Numbered from the stretch's first letter, positions 51,754 through 61,912 are shown. The stretch is 64,000 nt of DNA from Cytobacillus oceanisediminis (GCF_003182355.1 NZ_QGTW01000001.1:124001-188000); one strand, 5' to 3'. Notes: generated by a model not told the origin, from the sequence alone. Made by a program: numbers and translations.

Positions 51754-53046
51754 CCTTTTCACCTCCTTATCTCATTAATAAATGTGTATAAGGCTTACTT
51801 TGCTTGGATTCTCCGCCAGTTTTGTTAAATGATTTATTACTTTGTGACCTTATTCCTTTCGCTTAACGGTGCTTCGCTCAATTCTGTAATAAAAACCTTT
51901 TTATAGAGGAATAACCTTTTCCAAATTAAACATCTTTACTTTTATGATTCAATAATGATTTTAATAGTGATCCAGAGAAACAAATATTAAAGTTTAGAAT
52001 ATTCAATTATAAGGCATCTCAGTAAAGTAATCGAAAAGGTGGAGTTCCTGCTTTGCCTTTATTTGTTTTTCCAGGAACCCAACTTGCTGACTTTTAGGAA
52101 TTTTCACAGAGCCATCCGTATCCCCTAAAGTGAATTGAGTTAAAAGAGACAGTCGGGGCATATTTCACTTTGTCCCTAATATCCCTGATTTCTTCTGCAC
52201 CATTATTGGATGCAGCATCAATTTTTATGACATCAGGAATAGAATCGTCTGTAATGCCTCTTTAGGCACACTCATTGCACGGTTCAGTAACCGGACCCTT
52301 CTCGGATTACAAGCTTTCCTGCCGTATTCCTTCATATTTTTCGTCAGTTATAAGGAATTGATCCAGAAGTTTAAATTTACAATACTCGATTTACACTTGA
52401 ACCAGCTCCTGCGGGAGCGTTTTATACCGCCTCATTCCATACATTGTACTTTAACCATGCTCAGCAACCGGGTATATTGTATATAGATTGATAAGGAAAG
52501 TCCTTGCTGCTTCAGCGGGTACTGTTTACGCAGTTGGCCCGATTATATTCACACGTAAAGCCATTGAAAAACTTGATTAGTGTTGTTCAAAGTGACCTTC
52601 TAGAAACTAAGACTATATTGCCGGATTCTTTAGAAGGTGGCTAACCTTAATGCCTTCTCCATCACCGTATGTACGGTTCCGAATTTGTCGGTCTTTTAGG
52701 CAGTTGATTATCTCACATAAATAGTTTTCAACCTTCTTATTGAGGGTTTTTTGTATTAAAAACCCGAACCAAGTTTTCCAGGTCTACGATTATTTAGTGT
52801 CCAGGAAATAATTCTCATCAATATGCGGATTTAAATTCTCTACAAAACTAAGTGGCGATGGTTCTTTTCAATCAGCAAAAATTTTCAACCGCAGCATTCA
52901 TTTAACCTAGTAGCCTACATATAATGTAAAAAACGTTTTATGTATTTTTAGGAAAGAGTTCTTTTTTGTAAAACGGAAAAACGGCCAATGAGTTTTCAGG
53001 CTTAGAATATACATGTAAAATTCTATGTAAATAGGAGCTGTTTAGT
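51754..53046. other. 1.3-kb graveyard of gene remnants
   Basis: No intact gene is seen. It contains a dnaX scrap on the minus strand (listed separately). At 52388-52580 a plus-strand remnant reads RFTLEPAPAGAFYTASFHTL and, after a stop, RKVLAASAGTVYAVGPIIFT, which may come from a surface protein. Other short frames have no recognisable source. Confidence 0.55.
52139..52314 (-). pseudogene. dnaX: Fragment of dnaX (DNA polymerase III gamma/tau)
   Basis: On the minus strand the frame reads EKGPVTEPCNECA, then a stop, then GITDDSIPDVIKIDAASNNG and AEEIRDIRDKVKYAPTVSF. This matches the zinc-finger and adjoining AAA+ region of DnaX (PCNEC and the DAASNNGVEEIRDIRDKV core). Only about 58 codons remain, with a stop and a frameshift upstream. 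It is a relic that came with some rearrangement, not a working gene. Confidence 0.8.
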
Positions 53047-53709
53047 TTGGAAAAAAAGAGCAAACTATTTCTTGTTTTATGCCTCCACCGCTCTGGCTCG
53101 AGTGCTACTGCTGGTGTTATGCAAAATTTAGGAATCCATATGGGTGATAAACTCCTCCCTGCATCACGGCATAATCCTAAAGGACATTTTGAAAATCTTG
53201 AATACTTTCAGATAAATCAAGACTTGCTGCGAAGCGTAAAAAGCGCGTGGAACAGACCGCCGAGCCGAGAAAGAATAAAATCCGCCAAAATTCCTGACAC
53301 GAAAATACGTGAATTTCTTAAAAAACAAGTTAAGCCTGTTTGGGGTCTGAAAGATCCCCGCACACTTTTAACGTTTGAAATATGGAAACCGTATCTTGAA
53401 GAAGTTTCCGAAATAACCTACGTGTTTGTTCATCGTCCACTGGAGGCTTCCGTCCGTTCACTTGCTCACAGGGATCGAATCAGTATTAGCAATGCAAGTC
53501 AAATTTTAACAACATATCTTATTAACCTCTATTATTACCGCCATACTTTCAGCCTGCCTCCTGAAAATATAATTGACGTTTATTATCAGGATATCATCCA
53601 TACCCCAGAACCATTTGTAAGTAAATTTAATGAAAAAATTGGGAACCCCAGAGCTCACAATCTTGATAGAGTAAAAGAATTTTTGGACATTAAATTGAAA
53701 AAGTTTTAA
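53047..53709 (+). CDS. Sulfotransferase-like protein
   Basis: The 220-residue P-loop protein has LVLCLHRSGSSATAGVMQNL as the phosphosulfate loop (residues 9-28), NPKGHFENLEYFQINQDLL, VWGLKDPRTLLTFEIWKPYL and FVHRPLEASVRSLAHRD with the 3'-phosphate-binding Arg/Ser. The family is related to, but distinct from, the carbohydrate sulfotransferases nearby. Start TTG 53047 has TAGGAGCTG upstream. It is followed by a methyltransferase 56 bases downstream, probably in one operon. The acceptor is unknown. Confidence 0.85.
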   Translation: MEKKSKLFLVLCLHRSGSSATAGVMQNLGIHMGDKLLPASRHNPKGHFENLEYFQINQDLLRSVKSAWNRPPSRERIKSAKIPDTKIREFLKKQVKPVWGLKDPRTLLTFEIWKPYLEEVSEITYVFVHRPLEASVRSLAHRDRISISNASQILTTYLINLYYYRHTFSLPPENIIDVYYQDIIHTPEPFVSKFNEKIGNPRAHNLDRVKEFLDIKLKKF

Positions 53710-53765
53710 AAACAAAAACACGATTAAGATTCATTGACTTAATACAGAGCCAGTTTTTATGAACA

Positions 53766-54506
53766 ATGAATCCTATTACCAAACAATGTTCAGCCAATAG
53801 TAAAGAAGAAGGAGTGTTTACACATATGTGGAACCACTATTATGGACTAAAACTAACGGAACAGGATATACAGAAGGGCATCCATCGAAATCAGGTAGGC
53901 GGAATGTGGCAGGAAATGCGCGAACTACAGTTGAAATTTATGAAAGAGCAGGGTTTAAAGCCTGAACACGAACTGCTGGATGTTGGCTGCGGCAGCTTGC
54001 GCGGGGGGATTGCCTTCATCGATTATCTTAATGAAGGTAAATACAGCGGACTGGATATTAATTCTTCTCTTATAAAAGCAGGGCAAGCTGAAATAAAAAA
54101 TGCTAACTTAAACTCAAAAAAACCTGTCCTAATAGTTAATGACAGTTTTAATTTCAAGCCATTTAATAAAAAGTTTGATTACGCTATTGCGCAGTCTGTT
54201 TTCACACATCTTCCAGTAAATTTAATTCAAAAATGCCTTATTAATATTGAGCACGTAATGAATCCTGGCGGGAAGTTTTATGCAACTTTTTTCGAAACAA
54301 AAAGAAAGTTTGATGCTTCTCCTATACACCAGCCAAATTCAGGAGGGATTATTACAAATATAGACAGGGACCCCTTTCATTACCATATATCTTTATTTAA
54401 ATATTTAGTGAAGGGCAGTTCATTACAAATGAATTATATTGGAAATTGGGGCCATCCGAGAAATCAGAAAATGATTTGCTTTAGCAAAGGCAAAAATTCC
54501 GCCTAA
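53766..54506 (+). CDS. Class I SAM-dependent methyltransferase
   Basis: The 246-residue enzyme has the SAM loop HELLDVGCGSLRGGIAFIDY, motif II YSGLDINSSLIKAGQ, FDYAIAQSVFTHLPVNLIQK, and PGGKFYATFFETK. The N-terminal YYGLKLTEQDIQKGIHRNQV segment is a helical lid. It lies downstream of a sulfotransferase, so the pair probably sulfates and methylates the same glycan. No strong ribosome binding site is visible at ATG 53766, and a later start is possible. Confidence 0.85.
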   Translation: MNPITKQCSANSKEEGVFTHMWNHYYGLKLTEQDIQKGIHRNQVGGMWQEMRELQLKFMKEQGLKPEHELLDVGCGSLRGGIAFIDYLNEGKYSGLDINSSLIKAGQAEIKNANLNSKKPVLIVNDSFNFKPFNKKFDYAIAQSVFTHLPVNLIQKCLINIEHVMNPGGKFYATFFETKRKFDASPIHQPNSGGIITNIDRDPFHYHISLFKYLVKGSSLQMNYIGNWGHPRNQKMICFSKGKNSA

Positions 54507-54570
54507 CAGATTCAGTTTAATAAACCGCCTTTATAATTTGTTATTAATTTCAGGACTATTTATTTTTAGG

Positions 54571-54615
54571 AACATTAAAAAAAACGATTGTGTGAACAAT
54601 CGCTTTTTTAATGTT
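54571..54615 (+). terminator. Terminator of the sulfotransferase-methyltransferase unit
   Basis: A very long stem, AACATTAAAAAAAACGATTG against CAATCGCTTTTTTAATGTT, lies 65 bases after the stop. Confidence 0.9.
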
Positions 54616-54800
54616 GAGTTTTTTAAACTGTTATGAACTTTTCAGTTTTTAATAACATCGACTCAAGCACAGTACTTCTCGATACACTAAACCTTTTCAC
54701 TCGCCATTAGAGAAACCAATGATTTTAATCGAGAACTCTCAGGAGAATTTCTTGATTTATCAGGCAGTTCAAAGCGCTTCCGCTTTAACCTAGATTTCTT

Positions 54801-54956
54801 CTATTTCAGGTATTTTGAAAAAGATTGGGGTGTTTTTTTTGTCTTGACCTGTGCAGGAGCATAGTTTAATCTTTTCACTTTAGCCGGCTGTAAAGTTCTT
54901 CCGTGGTATAAGTCTTTGGGAGAAAAACGTTTATTTATTTCATGACATAAACACAT
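54801..54956 (-). CDS. Small basic protein (51 residues)
   Basis: ATG 54956 follows GGTGAGGTG with good spacing and encodes MCLCHEINKRFSPKDLYHGR and PAKVKRLNYAPAQVKTKKTP, rich in Lys and Pro. No family is recognised. It is supported by the strong ribosome binding site only. It lies in an otherwise empty 600-base stretch (54507-55116). Confidence 0.45.
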   Translation of the reverse strand: MCLCHEINKRFSPKDLYHGRTLQPAKVKRLNYAPAQVKTKKTPQSFSKYLK

Positions 54957-55049
54957 AGGAACACCTCACCTTCTTGATATATAATATGAGAATAAATTTT
55001 TGGCGCTTGTATTATTGTACTAAATTACTTAACAAAAACGATGAAATAA

Positions 55050-55074
55050 GCTGTCTGGGCGTGTCCAGACAGCC
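55050..55074 (-). terminator. Terminator of the epimerase gene
   Basis: On the minus strand GGCTGTCTGG pairs with CCAGACAGC, followed by TTATTTC, 43 bases after the stop. Confidence 0.78.
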
Positions 55075-55116
55075 TTAGCGGGAACTACATGTGTCCATTA
55101 TATTAAGAAAAACTAA

Positions 55117-56055
55117 CTAAGCTTTTCTATTATTCTCATTTTTGAGCATTTCCTTTAAACCTTTGACTAAAGTGTACTTTGGTTTCCAATTCAAAAGTAA
55201 TAAAGCTTTTTTATTACTTAACTGGCTGTTTAAAATTTCTCCTTTTCTTGCTGGCTGTTTAACCCTTCTCATTTCGGTGTTTGTTACCATTTCTATAGTA
55301 CTTAACACTTCGTTAACAGCGGTTCTCGAATTGGAACTGATATTAAACGTACCGCTTAAACTATTTTCGATTGCAGCCACATTTGCAGCTACTACATCCT
55401 TTACATAAATAAAATCCCTTGTCTGTTTCCCATCACCAAAAATTGTTGCAGGTTCCTTGTTCAAGGCTTGATTTATAAAAATAGAAATAACACCTGCTTC
55501 ACCCTGGGAGTTTTGTCTCTCTCCATAAACATTTGAAAAACGGAGAATCGTATAGGAAAGGCTGTATAATTCGGAGTATAATCTTATATATTCTTCTGCG
55601 CACATTTTAGAAAGACCGTAAAAGGATAACGGATTTAAGGCTGCTGATTCCAATATTGGCAGGCTTTCAGAATAGCCATATACTGCTGCTGAGGATGCAA
55701 AAACTATTTTATTCACTCTATATTTTTTGCTGCATTCGAGAAGATTTATAGTTGCTAAAATATTAATGTTTCCGTCATTATATGGAGCTTTTATAGAATC
55801 CGTGACACTAATCTGTGCAGCTAAATGAATCAGTATATCCGGTTGTTCTTTTGAAAAGACGTTTTCTACATGATCTATATCAATAATATCGATTTGATGG
55901 AAAGAGATATCGTCTGGCAAATGGGCTCTTTTCCCTGTGCTTAAATTATCGATTACTGCTACTTCATAATTTTTCTTTAGTAATTCATCAACAATATGTG
56001 ACCCAATAAATCCTGCGCCTCCCGTTACGAGGACTTTTTTGGCCCTTTTATCCAT
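55117..56055 (-). CDS. NAD-dependent sugar-nucleotide epimerase (GalE/WbpP-like)
   Basis: The 312-residue SDR has [56 protein letters not shown], the catalytic YGLSKMCAEEYIRLYSELY, and IFGDGKQTRDFIYVKDVVAA. It probably epimerises a UDP-hexose at C4. It lies 145 bases downstream of the rml operon, with its own short leader, so it might be in the same transcript. The exact substrate cannot be read from the sequence. Confidence 0.88.
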   Translation of the reverse strand: MDKRAKKVLVTGGAGFIGSHIVDELLKKNYEVAVIDNLSTGKRAHLPDDISFHQIDIIDIDHVENVFSKEQPDILIHLAAQISVTDSIKAPYNDGNINILATINLLECSKKYRVNKIVFASSAAVYGYSESLPILESAALNPLSFYGLSKMCAEEYIRLYSELYSLSYTILRFSNVYGERQNSQGEAGVISIFINQALNKEPATIFGDGKQTRDFIYVKDVVAANVAAIENSLSGTFNISSNSRTAVNEVLSTIEMVTNTEMRRVKQPARKGEILNSQLSNKKALLLLNWKPKYTLVKGLKEMLKNENNRKA

Positions 56056-56200
56056 AGGTTAAGGTTCCATTCCTTCCCTTTGATGTATAAGTTTTTTTGT
56101 GGGAAAATCTCGCTGTATAATACCAGCAGTATAAACCTGGAATTCCTTTTTTCATGTAATATGGATGATAAGCAGAAAACTCCATACTAATGAATGTTTT

Positions 56201-56659
56201 TTACCGGTTTTTTGTTTCCCACTTAAAATCTATTAAAGTATCATCCCACGGTATTCGTTTCTCATCTGGATCGTTTGGATCATAGGCCTCTGTTGTGAAA
56301 TAAATGATGGTGGCAGGCTTTTCCCCCAAAACCCGATAACCATGGGCAACGCCTTTTGGAATCAAAAGCATGAGCGGATTTTCCTCCCCCATGTAATAAA
56401 CATCCGTTTCACCTTTAGTTTTTGAACTCTCTCTCAGATCATAAAGGACTACCTGTGCATTACCGGAAGGAAAAAACCATAGATCATCCTGTTTTTCGTG
56501 ATAGTGAAAAGCTTTTATCACACCCGGGTAGCTCATAGACCAGGAGGCCTGGCCAAACCTTGATAACAGATCTGGCTCATCCTCCCGGATAAGTTCTGCA
56601 AAAAAACCGCGGTCGTCACAATGTTTGACGAGTTTCTTCACCTTAACTCCATTGATCAT
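56201..56659 (-). CDS. spsL: dTDP-4-dehydrorhamnose 3,5-epimerase family protein (SpsL-like)
   Basis: The 152-residue cupin has the RmlC layout: DDRGFFAELIREDEPDLLS, QASWSMSYPGVIKAFHYHEK, QDDLWFFPSGNAQVVLYDLR, LLIPKGVAHGYRVLGEKPA and TTEAYDPNDPDEKRIPWDD. It is the last enzyme step before reduction to dTDP-rhamnose. It overlaps the spsK-like gene by 4 bases, so it is coupled in the spsIJKL order. It is shorter than standard RmlC (about 180), as is typical of SpsL. Confidence 0.9.
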   Translation of the reverse strand: MINGVKVKKLVKHCDDRGFFAELIREDEPDLLSRFGQASWSMSYPGVIKAFHYHEKQDDLWFFPSGNAQVVLYDLRESSKTKGETDVYYMGEENPLMLLIPKGVAHGYRVLGEKPATIIYFTTEAYDPNDPDEKRIPWDDTLIDFKWETKNR

Positions 56660-57498
56660 TTATAAGTCACCTCTTGAATGAATTCATTTAATGCTTCCTT
56701 CCAAGGTCTAAGAGCTTTAATATCTTCTCTGAGCAAGGCTTTGTGTCCGAGAACAGAATAACGGGGCCTCGGAGCAAGAGCCTCATAATGCTCAGTCGTT
56801 GTGGGCAAAACCAAATTCGGGTTGAAACCTGCTAATTCGAATATAGTCTTTGCAAATTCATACCAGCTGCAGGAACCCGTATTGCTAACATGGTAGATGC
56901 CATTTTTCTTATCGAATAAATGAATAATCGTTTCAGCGAGATCCTTCACATAAGTAGGTGAACCTATCTGATCATTTACTACTTTTATTTCTGTATTTTT
57001 TTTAGCCATGTTCAATATTGTCTTTACAAAATTCTTTCCATCAAGCCCGTAAAGCCAGGATGTGCGTATAACCGTTCCATTATTATTTTTTAGTACTAAT
57101 TTTTCACCCACCCACTTGCTCATTCCATAAATGGACTGCGGATTTGGTGTATCTTCTTCATTATATGGAGAATGTTTACTTCCATCGAAAACATAATCAG
57201 AACTAATATAAAACATCCTGGCTTTTACTTTATTTGCTGCCTGAGCTATATTGAGTGCCCCTAGCCCATTCACATCAAATGCTTTATGAATGTTTATTTC
57301 ACATTGATCCACTTCAGTAAATGCAGCAGCATGTATAATAATTTCCGGTTTAAAATGTAATATTATTTTTTCTGCTTTTTCCTTATTAGTTATGTCTAAA
57401 TCATTTTTACTTAAACTTACGATAGAATGGGTTTGGCATAACCTTCTTTCCAATGCCGTTCCTAATTGGCCGTGAGCGCCAGTTATTAAAATCTCCAT
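56656..57498 (-). CDS. spsK: dTDP-4-dehydrorhamnose reductase (RmlD/SpsK)
   Basis: About 280 residues. EILITGAHGQLGTALERRLC is the NAD(P) loop, IHAAAFTEVDQCEINIHKAF, FYISSDYVFDGSKHSPYNEE and the catalytic YGMSKWVGEKLVLK follow, then GTVIRTSWLYGLDGKNFVKT. It reduces the 4-keto sugar to dTDP-L-rhamnose. I chose ATG 57498, five bases after the upstream stop; an ATG at 57516 is possible and would overlap. It is the third of four genes in the rhamnose operon. Confidence 0.93.
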   Translation of the reverse strand: MEILITGAHGQLGTALERRLCQTHSIVSLSKNDLDITNKEKAEKIILHFKPEIIIHAAAFTEVDQCEINIHKAFDVNGLGALNIAQAANKVKARMFYISSDYVFDGSKHSPYNEEDTPNPQSIYGMSKWVGEKLVLKNNNGTVIRTSWLYGLDGKNFVKTILNMAKKNTEIKVVNDQIGSPTYVKDLAETIIHLFDKKNGIYHVSNTGSCSWYEFAKTIFELAGFNPNLVLPTTTEHYEALAPRPRYSVLGHKALLREDIKALRPWKEALNEFIQEVTYK

Positions 57499-57502
57499 CC
57501 TT

Positions 57503-58459
57503 TCACCATCTCTCAAATATCCTATGTTTATACCATTCTATTGTTTTATTAATCCCCTCATTGAAAGATACACTTGGTTTCCAGCCCAACTCTCTCATTA
57601 TCTTAGTTGAATCCATAGAGTATCGACGGTCATGACCTTTACGGTCTGGTATATGCTTTATCAGTTGTGTATTCTTCTTTAAATGGTTTAAAATAATATG
57701 GATAACTTCCAAATTCGTTTTCTCTGCAGAGCCTCCGATATTATAAATTTCTCCTGACACCCCCCTTTCCAGAACTAACTGGATGGCATGGCAATGGTCG
57801 TCAACATAAATCCAATCTCGTATATTTAAGCCATCTCCATATAAAGGAATTTCTATGTCGTTAAGTGCATTTGAAATAATTTTAGGGATAAACTTTTCCG
57901 TATGCTGCATTGGGCCATAATTATTGCTGCATCGTGTGATGATGAGTGGAAGCTGATGTGTTTTATAAAAAGATCTAACCAGTAAATCTGCACTAGCCTT
58001 ACTTGCAGAATATGGATTATTAGGTGCGAGAGGTGTTTTTTCAGTAAATGGAGGATCTGCTGGTTTCAGTGAACCATATACTTCGTCTGTGGATATTTGA
58101 ATCATTTTTCCGGCTTTCCCTGATAAAACAGCTTGTAAAAGGTTAAAGGTACCTTTTATATTCGTATGAATGAATGGAGCCGCATCCATAATGCTGCGGT
58201 CCACATGTGTTTCTGCAGCAAAGTTTATGATTGCATCATATTTTTGATCAAAAACAGATTCGAGTTCATGTACTTTTCCAATATCACATTTTGTAAAACG
58301 ATAACGGTTTGATTTTTCGTATTTATGAATAATTTCATTTCCAGCATAAGTAAAGGCGTCCACATTAGTGATAAAGTAATTTGTCTTACTTAATAAATAC
58401 TTAATGAAATTCGACCCAATAAATCCGGCACCGCCAGTAATAAGAAGCTGTTTACTCAA
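57503..58459 (-). CDS. spsJ: dTDP-glucose 4,6-dehydratase (RmlB/SpsJ)
   Basis: The 318-residue SDR has [60 protein letters not shown], the catalytic [18 protein letters not shown], and [20 protein letters not shown]. It makes the 4-keto-6-deoxy intermediate for rhamnose. It overlaps the SpsI-like gene by 4 bases. Spore crust rhamnose in B. subtilis needs this operon. Confidence 0.95.
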   Translation of the reverse strand: MSKQLLITGGAGFIGSNFIKYLLSKTNYFITNVDAFTYAGNEIIHKYEKSNRYRFTKCDIGKVHELESVFDQKYDAIINFAAETHVDRSIMDAAPFIHTNIKGTFNLLQAVLSGKAGKMIQISTDEVYGSLKPADPPFTEKTPLAPNNPYSASKASADLLVRSFYKTHQLPLIITRCSNNYGPMQHTEKFIPKIISNALNDIEIPLYGDGLNIRDWIYVDDHCHAIQLVLERGVSGEIYNIGGSAEKTNLEVIHIILNHLKKNTQLIKHIPDRKGHDRRYSMDSTKIMRELGWKPSVSFNEGINKTIEWYKHRIFERW

Positions 58460-59196
58460 TTAATTTCCTCCCCAAATTGATTGGCGCAAACATATCGTTG
58501 AGCCTTATAAAGGGATTCATGCGTCCCTGCATCAATCCACCATCCCTTTAGTACGTCATAATGAAGCAGACCTTGCTTAATATATAGATTATTTACATCT
58601 GTGATTTCGAGTTCGTTTCGGCTTGAAGGATAAATGTTTTCTATAATATTGAAGACTTCTTGATCATACATATATATTCCAGTTACACAATAAAAAGAAG
58701 GTGGATCAGCTGGTTTTTCAATGATGGAGATAATTTTTTTTGTAGTTGGATCTATTAAAGGCACACCATACCGAGTAGGATCTTTTAGTTCCTTCAGAAA
58801 GATTCTAGCGCCTTCTTTTTGTTCTTGGAATGCCTTGATATAAGGTGTTAATGAATCTTCAAAAACATTGTCACCTAATAAAGCAATAAACTTCCCATGA
58901 TCTATAAAACTTTTCGCATTCATAAGGGCATCTGCAATGCCTCCACCCTCATTTTCTTGTATTTGATATTGAATCCTAACATCTTGATTCTCCCCAAAGC
59001 CTAATATATCTATAAAAGAACTCAGCTGTTTTTTATTCGTAATAATCAAAATGTCATTTATTCCCGCATCCCTTAATCTCCGGATAGGCCAATAGATCAT
59101 TGGATAAGGTCCCACTGGCAAGAGGTGTTTATTGATAACTCTTGTAAATGGAATTAAACGAGTCCCGTTTCCTCCTGCAAGAATAACACCTTTCAT
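58456..59196 (-). CDS. spsI: Glucose-1-phosphate thymidylyltransferase (RmlA/SpsI)
   Basis: The 246-residue enzyme begins [20 protein letters not shown] (nucleotide-binding), then [39 protein letters not shown] and [20 protein letters not shown], and ends with [19 protein letters not shown]. It makes dTDP-glucose as the first step to dTDP-rhamnose. I chose ATG 59196, which has GGGGAATTAATC upstream, over the longer frame from 59265, which lacks one. It is the first gene of the spsIJKL operon. Confidence 0.93.
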   Translation of the reverse strand: MKGVILAGGNGTRLIPFTRVINKHLLPVGPYPMIYWPIRRLRDAGINDILIITNKKQLSSFIDILGFGENQDVRIQYQIQENEGGGIADALMNAKSFIDHGKFIALLGDNVFEDSLTPYIKAFQEQKEGARIFLKELKDPTRYGVPLIDPTTKKIISIIEKPADPPSFYCVTGIYMYDQEVFNIIENIYPSSRNELEITDVNNLYIKQGLLHYDVLKGWWIDAGTHESLYKAQRYVCANQFGEEIN

Positions 59197-59644
59197 GATT
59201 AATTCCCCTTTCGTTGAAAAACTTTGAAAATATAAAAGCCCCAGCGCTTTACATATTCCTTTCAAATTTTTTTCTATATACTATATGATAAATATCTCCC
59301 TTTGACCTAAATTGAGGTTTTTTTAAACAAATACCTTTTGGTTTTTATAGGACTCCAGGAACTCCCGGCTCAATGAGGAGGTGTCTTCCTGCCTGTTAAT
59401 TCTCTTAATAATTAAGCTAAAAAAGAAATACTTCCCTACATTATCTTTGTGGTAAAAAAAGGGAAGCCGAAAATTTAAAAATGAGCACAATTTTAAGATT
59501 GCAACTTACAATACACCTAAAAAAGTCCTCCTTAAAGCCGTTAATCCGTTTTCTTAACTTTGAATTAGGGGCGGAATGAAGGTTCTAAATGAATGGGTAA
59601 CTATACGAATTTTATTTCCCATTTTCTTCGCTACATGCTCAAAT

Positions 59645-59672
59645 GCCGGAATTTAATAAACTCCGGCTTTTT
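59645..59672 (+). terminator. Orphan plus-strand terminator
   Basis: GCCGGA pairs with TCCGGC, with a further AU-rich part of the stem, followed by TTTTT. No plus-strand gene lies upstream. Confidence 0.6.
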
Positions 59673-59787
59673 CCTCTGTTCTAAATCAAATTGTCATTCG
59701 CCCTAAGTGAGCTTTTGAACGATTACTCTGCATCAGCATATAATAATGCAGTTGAAAAAAATTCTTCCTTAAAAAAGCTATTTTTTT

Positions 59788-59970
59788 GGCTCTGTTAAAT
59801 TTGGCTGTTGATTTCCGCTGCAGGCACTCGCTTTCCGCGGGGCTACCGGGAGCCTCCTCGTCGCTCTGCGCCTGCGGGGTCTCCCTTGGTACGCTACTCC
59901 CGCAGGAGTCTCGCCGCCTTCCACTCCAATCAACAGGGTGCTAAAAACAACAATGACCTTTAACAGAGCC
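59788..59970 (-). repeat. Dispersed MITE-like repeat, copy 2
   Basis: The 183-bp element has perfect 12-base terminal inverted repeats (GGCTCTGTTAAA and TTTAACAGAGCC). It contains the blocks found in copy 1 at 12056-12298, in reverse orientation. The frame at 59778-59999 on the minus strand is repeat sequence, not a gene. Confidence 0.88.
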
Positions 59971-60145
59971 ATTTTTTTAAATAAATGTAATGTATTCATG
60001 AGTACTGTATTAGCAACTGAAACAATACAAGTGCTATCTGTATCAGTGAATTTTTTTTAAGTAGTCCAATCCTTTTTGTTTAAAAAGTTCGCATTTGAGG
60101 ACCATTAGGATGCCATTTTCTTTTTTATGTAAGGAGAATTCATCT

Positions 60146-61912
60146 ATGAACATTGACGCAATGATTTTGGGCTTTATATTAGTAATGATGTTTTTTGTTC
60201 TTATTAAAGAATGGCTATTACCTGAATTTACAGTATTCCTATCCTTATCAGCACTGATTTTTACCGGTATATTGACACCTGCGGAGGCATTAGATGGATT
60301 TTCAAATCCTGGCGTTCACACTGTAGCATTTCTCTTCATTTTTGGAGCCGCTGTAGGAAAAAGCGGAATCTTAAATGAGCTTGTTAAAAGAATTTTAAGC
60401 CAGGGAAAGAAGCTCCCGCATATTTTATTACGATTAATGCTGCCAATTAGTGCACTTTCCGCATTCATAAACAATACACCAATTGTAACGATGTTAATTC
60501 CCACTCTTCAAACTTGGGCCGTTTCAAATCATATTAAACCCTCCAAGCTTTTAATTCCGTTATCTTATGCGGCCATTTTAGGCGGTACCATTACTCTAAT
60601 AGGAACTTCTACAAATTTGATTGTTCAGGGACTTTTGCTGGAAAGAGGTTTGGAAGGGTTCCATTTATTTGATTTTGCTTTTTTTGGAATCCCTTTAGCA
60701 TTAGCAGGTATTCTGTATTTTGCAGTGGCCGGACACTATTTGCTGCCGAGCAGGCCACATAATATTAAGCAGTTTCAGGATGAACAGCACCTATATATAT
60801 ATAAATTTGCGGTTGAAAAAAACTCCCCATTAGCTGGTAAAACCATTAAAGAAGCGATGCTGCGTAATTTAAATCAGCTGTTTCTTATTGAAATCATCAG
60901 GAATGGAAGAGCAATTATCCCGGCACCCAATGATGAAATAATTCAAAGCAATGATATTCTTGTTTTTTCTGGGAACCCAAAAGGATTATCGAAAATCAGC
61001 AACATTCTGGGTCTTGCTCAATATACAGAAGAACATAAAGGAAATCACTTTAATAATATTACAACCCTTTTCGAAGTAGGCATCTCGGGTAATTCTCCGT
61101 TAGTAAATAAAAAAATTAAAGAAAGCCATTTCCGATCAAAATATAATGCTGCCATTGTAGCCGTTAAGAGAAAAAGTAAGCAAATCACAAACGGGATAGG
61201 AAATATCGTTATTAAACCTGGGGACACGCTATTACTTCTTGCCAAAAAGGACTTTGAAAAATCATGGACAGATACTGAAGATTTCTATTTTATATTTTCA
61301 ATTGATCATACAAAAGACCAGCCACGGTACGGGAAAATTATTATTATTTTGATATTATTTGGACTCATAATTTCCTCTTTCTTTCAACTGTTGCCAGTTT
61401 TCAATCTTACTTTAATTGCAACAGTTATCTTATTAATGACAAAGGTCCTTACAGTTTCGGCTGCCATTAAAGCAATTAATTGGAATGTGATTATCCTGAT
61501 GAGCTGCGCCATCGGGATTGGCAAAGCAGTTGAAAAGACGGGATTGGCACAAATGGCAGGTGAATTTTTAATAAACATCCATGCTAATATCGGAATCATG
61601 GGGACATTGATTCTCTTCTATCTTCTCACTGTCATCTTAACGGAAGTTCTTAATAATCTTGCCACTGCTGCCCTCATGTTCCCAATCGGTTTTTCCATTT
61701 CTCAGCAGCTTAATCTGGATCCAATGATGTTTGCGATGATCACCGCTATCGCTGCATCATGCAGTTTCCTAACGCCTATCGGATATCAAACCAATTTACT
61801 TGTTTATGGCCCAGGTGGCTATAAATTTACAGACTATTTGAAGGTGGGGCTGCCCCTAAGCTTGATCAGTATGGTTCTAACCCTTTCTTTAACGTATTTA
61901 AAATGGCTGTAA
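60146..61912 (+). CDS. SLC13-type (DASS) permease with TrkA-C domains, probable sulfate transporter
   Basis: The 588-residue protein begins MNIDAMILGFILVMMFFVLI after AAGGAGA. It has about eleven membrane helices. Two RCK/TrkA-C regulatory domains sit between them (residues about 210-270, AGKTIKEAMLRNLNQLFLIE; and 320-380, NGIGNIVIKPGDTLLLLAKK). The N-terminal SNPGVHTVAFLFIFGAAVGK and INNTPIVTMLIPTLQTWA and the C-terminal LTPIGYQTNLLVYGPGGYKF are typical of the sulfate/anion SLC13 family. Its operon partners are cysC and sat, so sulfate uptake is the natural assignment. Confidence 0.88.
   Translation: MNIDAMILGFILVMMFFVLIKEWLLPEFTVFLSLSALIFTGILTPAEALDGFSNPGVHTVAFLFIFGAAVGKSGILNELVKRILSQGKKLPHILLRLMLPISALSAFINNTPIVTMLIPTLQTWAVSNHIKPSKLLIPLSYAAILGGTITLIGTSTNLIVQGLLLERGLEGFHLFDFAFFGIPLALAGILYFAVAGHYLLPSRPHNIKQFQDEQHLYIYKFAVEKNSPLAGKTIKEAMLRNLNQLFLIEIIRNGRAIIPAPNDEIIQSNDILVFSGNPKGLSKISNILGLAQYTEEHKGNHFNNITTLFEVGISGNSPLVNKKIKESHFRSKYNAAIVAVKRKSKQITNGIGNIVIKPGDTLLLLAKKDFEKSWTDTEDFYFIFSIDHTKDQPRYGKIIIILILFGLIISSFFQLLPVFNLTLIATVILLMTKVLTVSAAIKAINWNVIILMSCAIGIGKAVEKTGLAQMAGEFLINIHANIGIMGTLILFYLLTVILTEVLNNLATAALMFPIGFSISQQLNLDPMMFAMITAIAASCSFLTPIGYQTNLLVYGPGGYKFTDYLKVGLPLSLISMVLTLSLTYLKWL

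Larger units (their letters stand above)
59197..60145. other. Intergenic region with a repeat element and an orphan terminator
   Basis: No gene is seen. It holds the MITE-like repeat copy 2 (59788-59970), a plus-strand terminator hairpin at 59645-59672 without an obvious gene upstream, and the promoters of spsI and the permease operon. Confidence 0.65.

Noticed and set aside
32617-53046. Prophage or integrated plasmid as explanation of the remnants
   Set aside because: No integrase, capsid, portal, terminase or replication genes were seen; only scraps of host-type genes.
59778-59999. 73-codon open frame on the minus strand
   Set aside because: It lies within the second copy of the MITE-like repeat.
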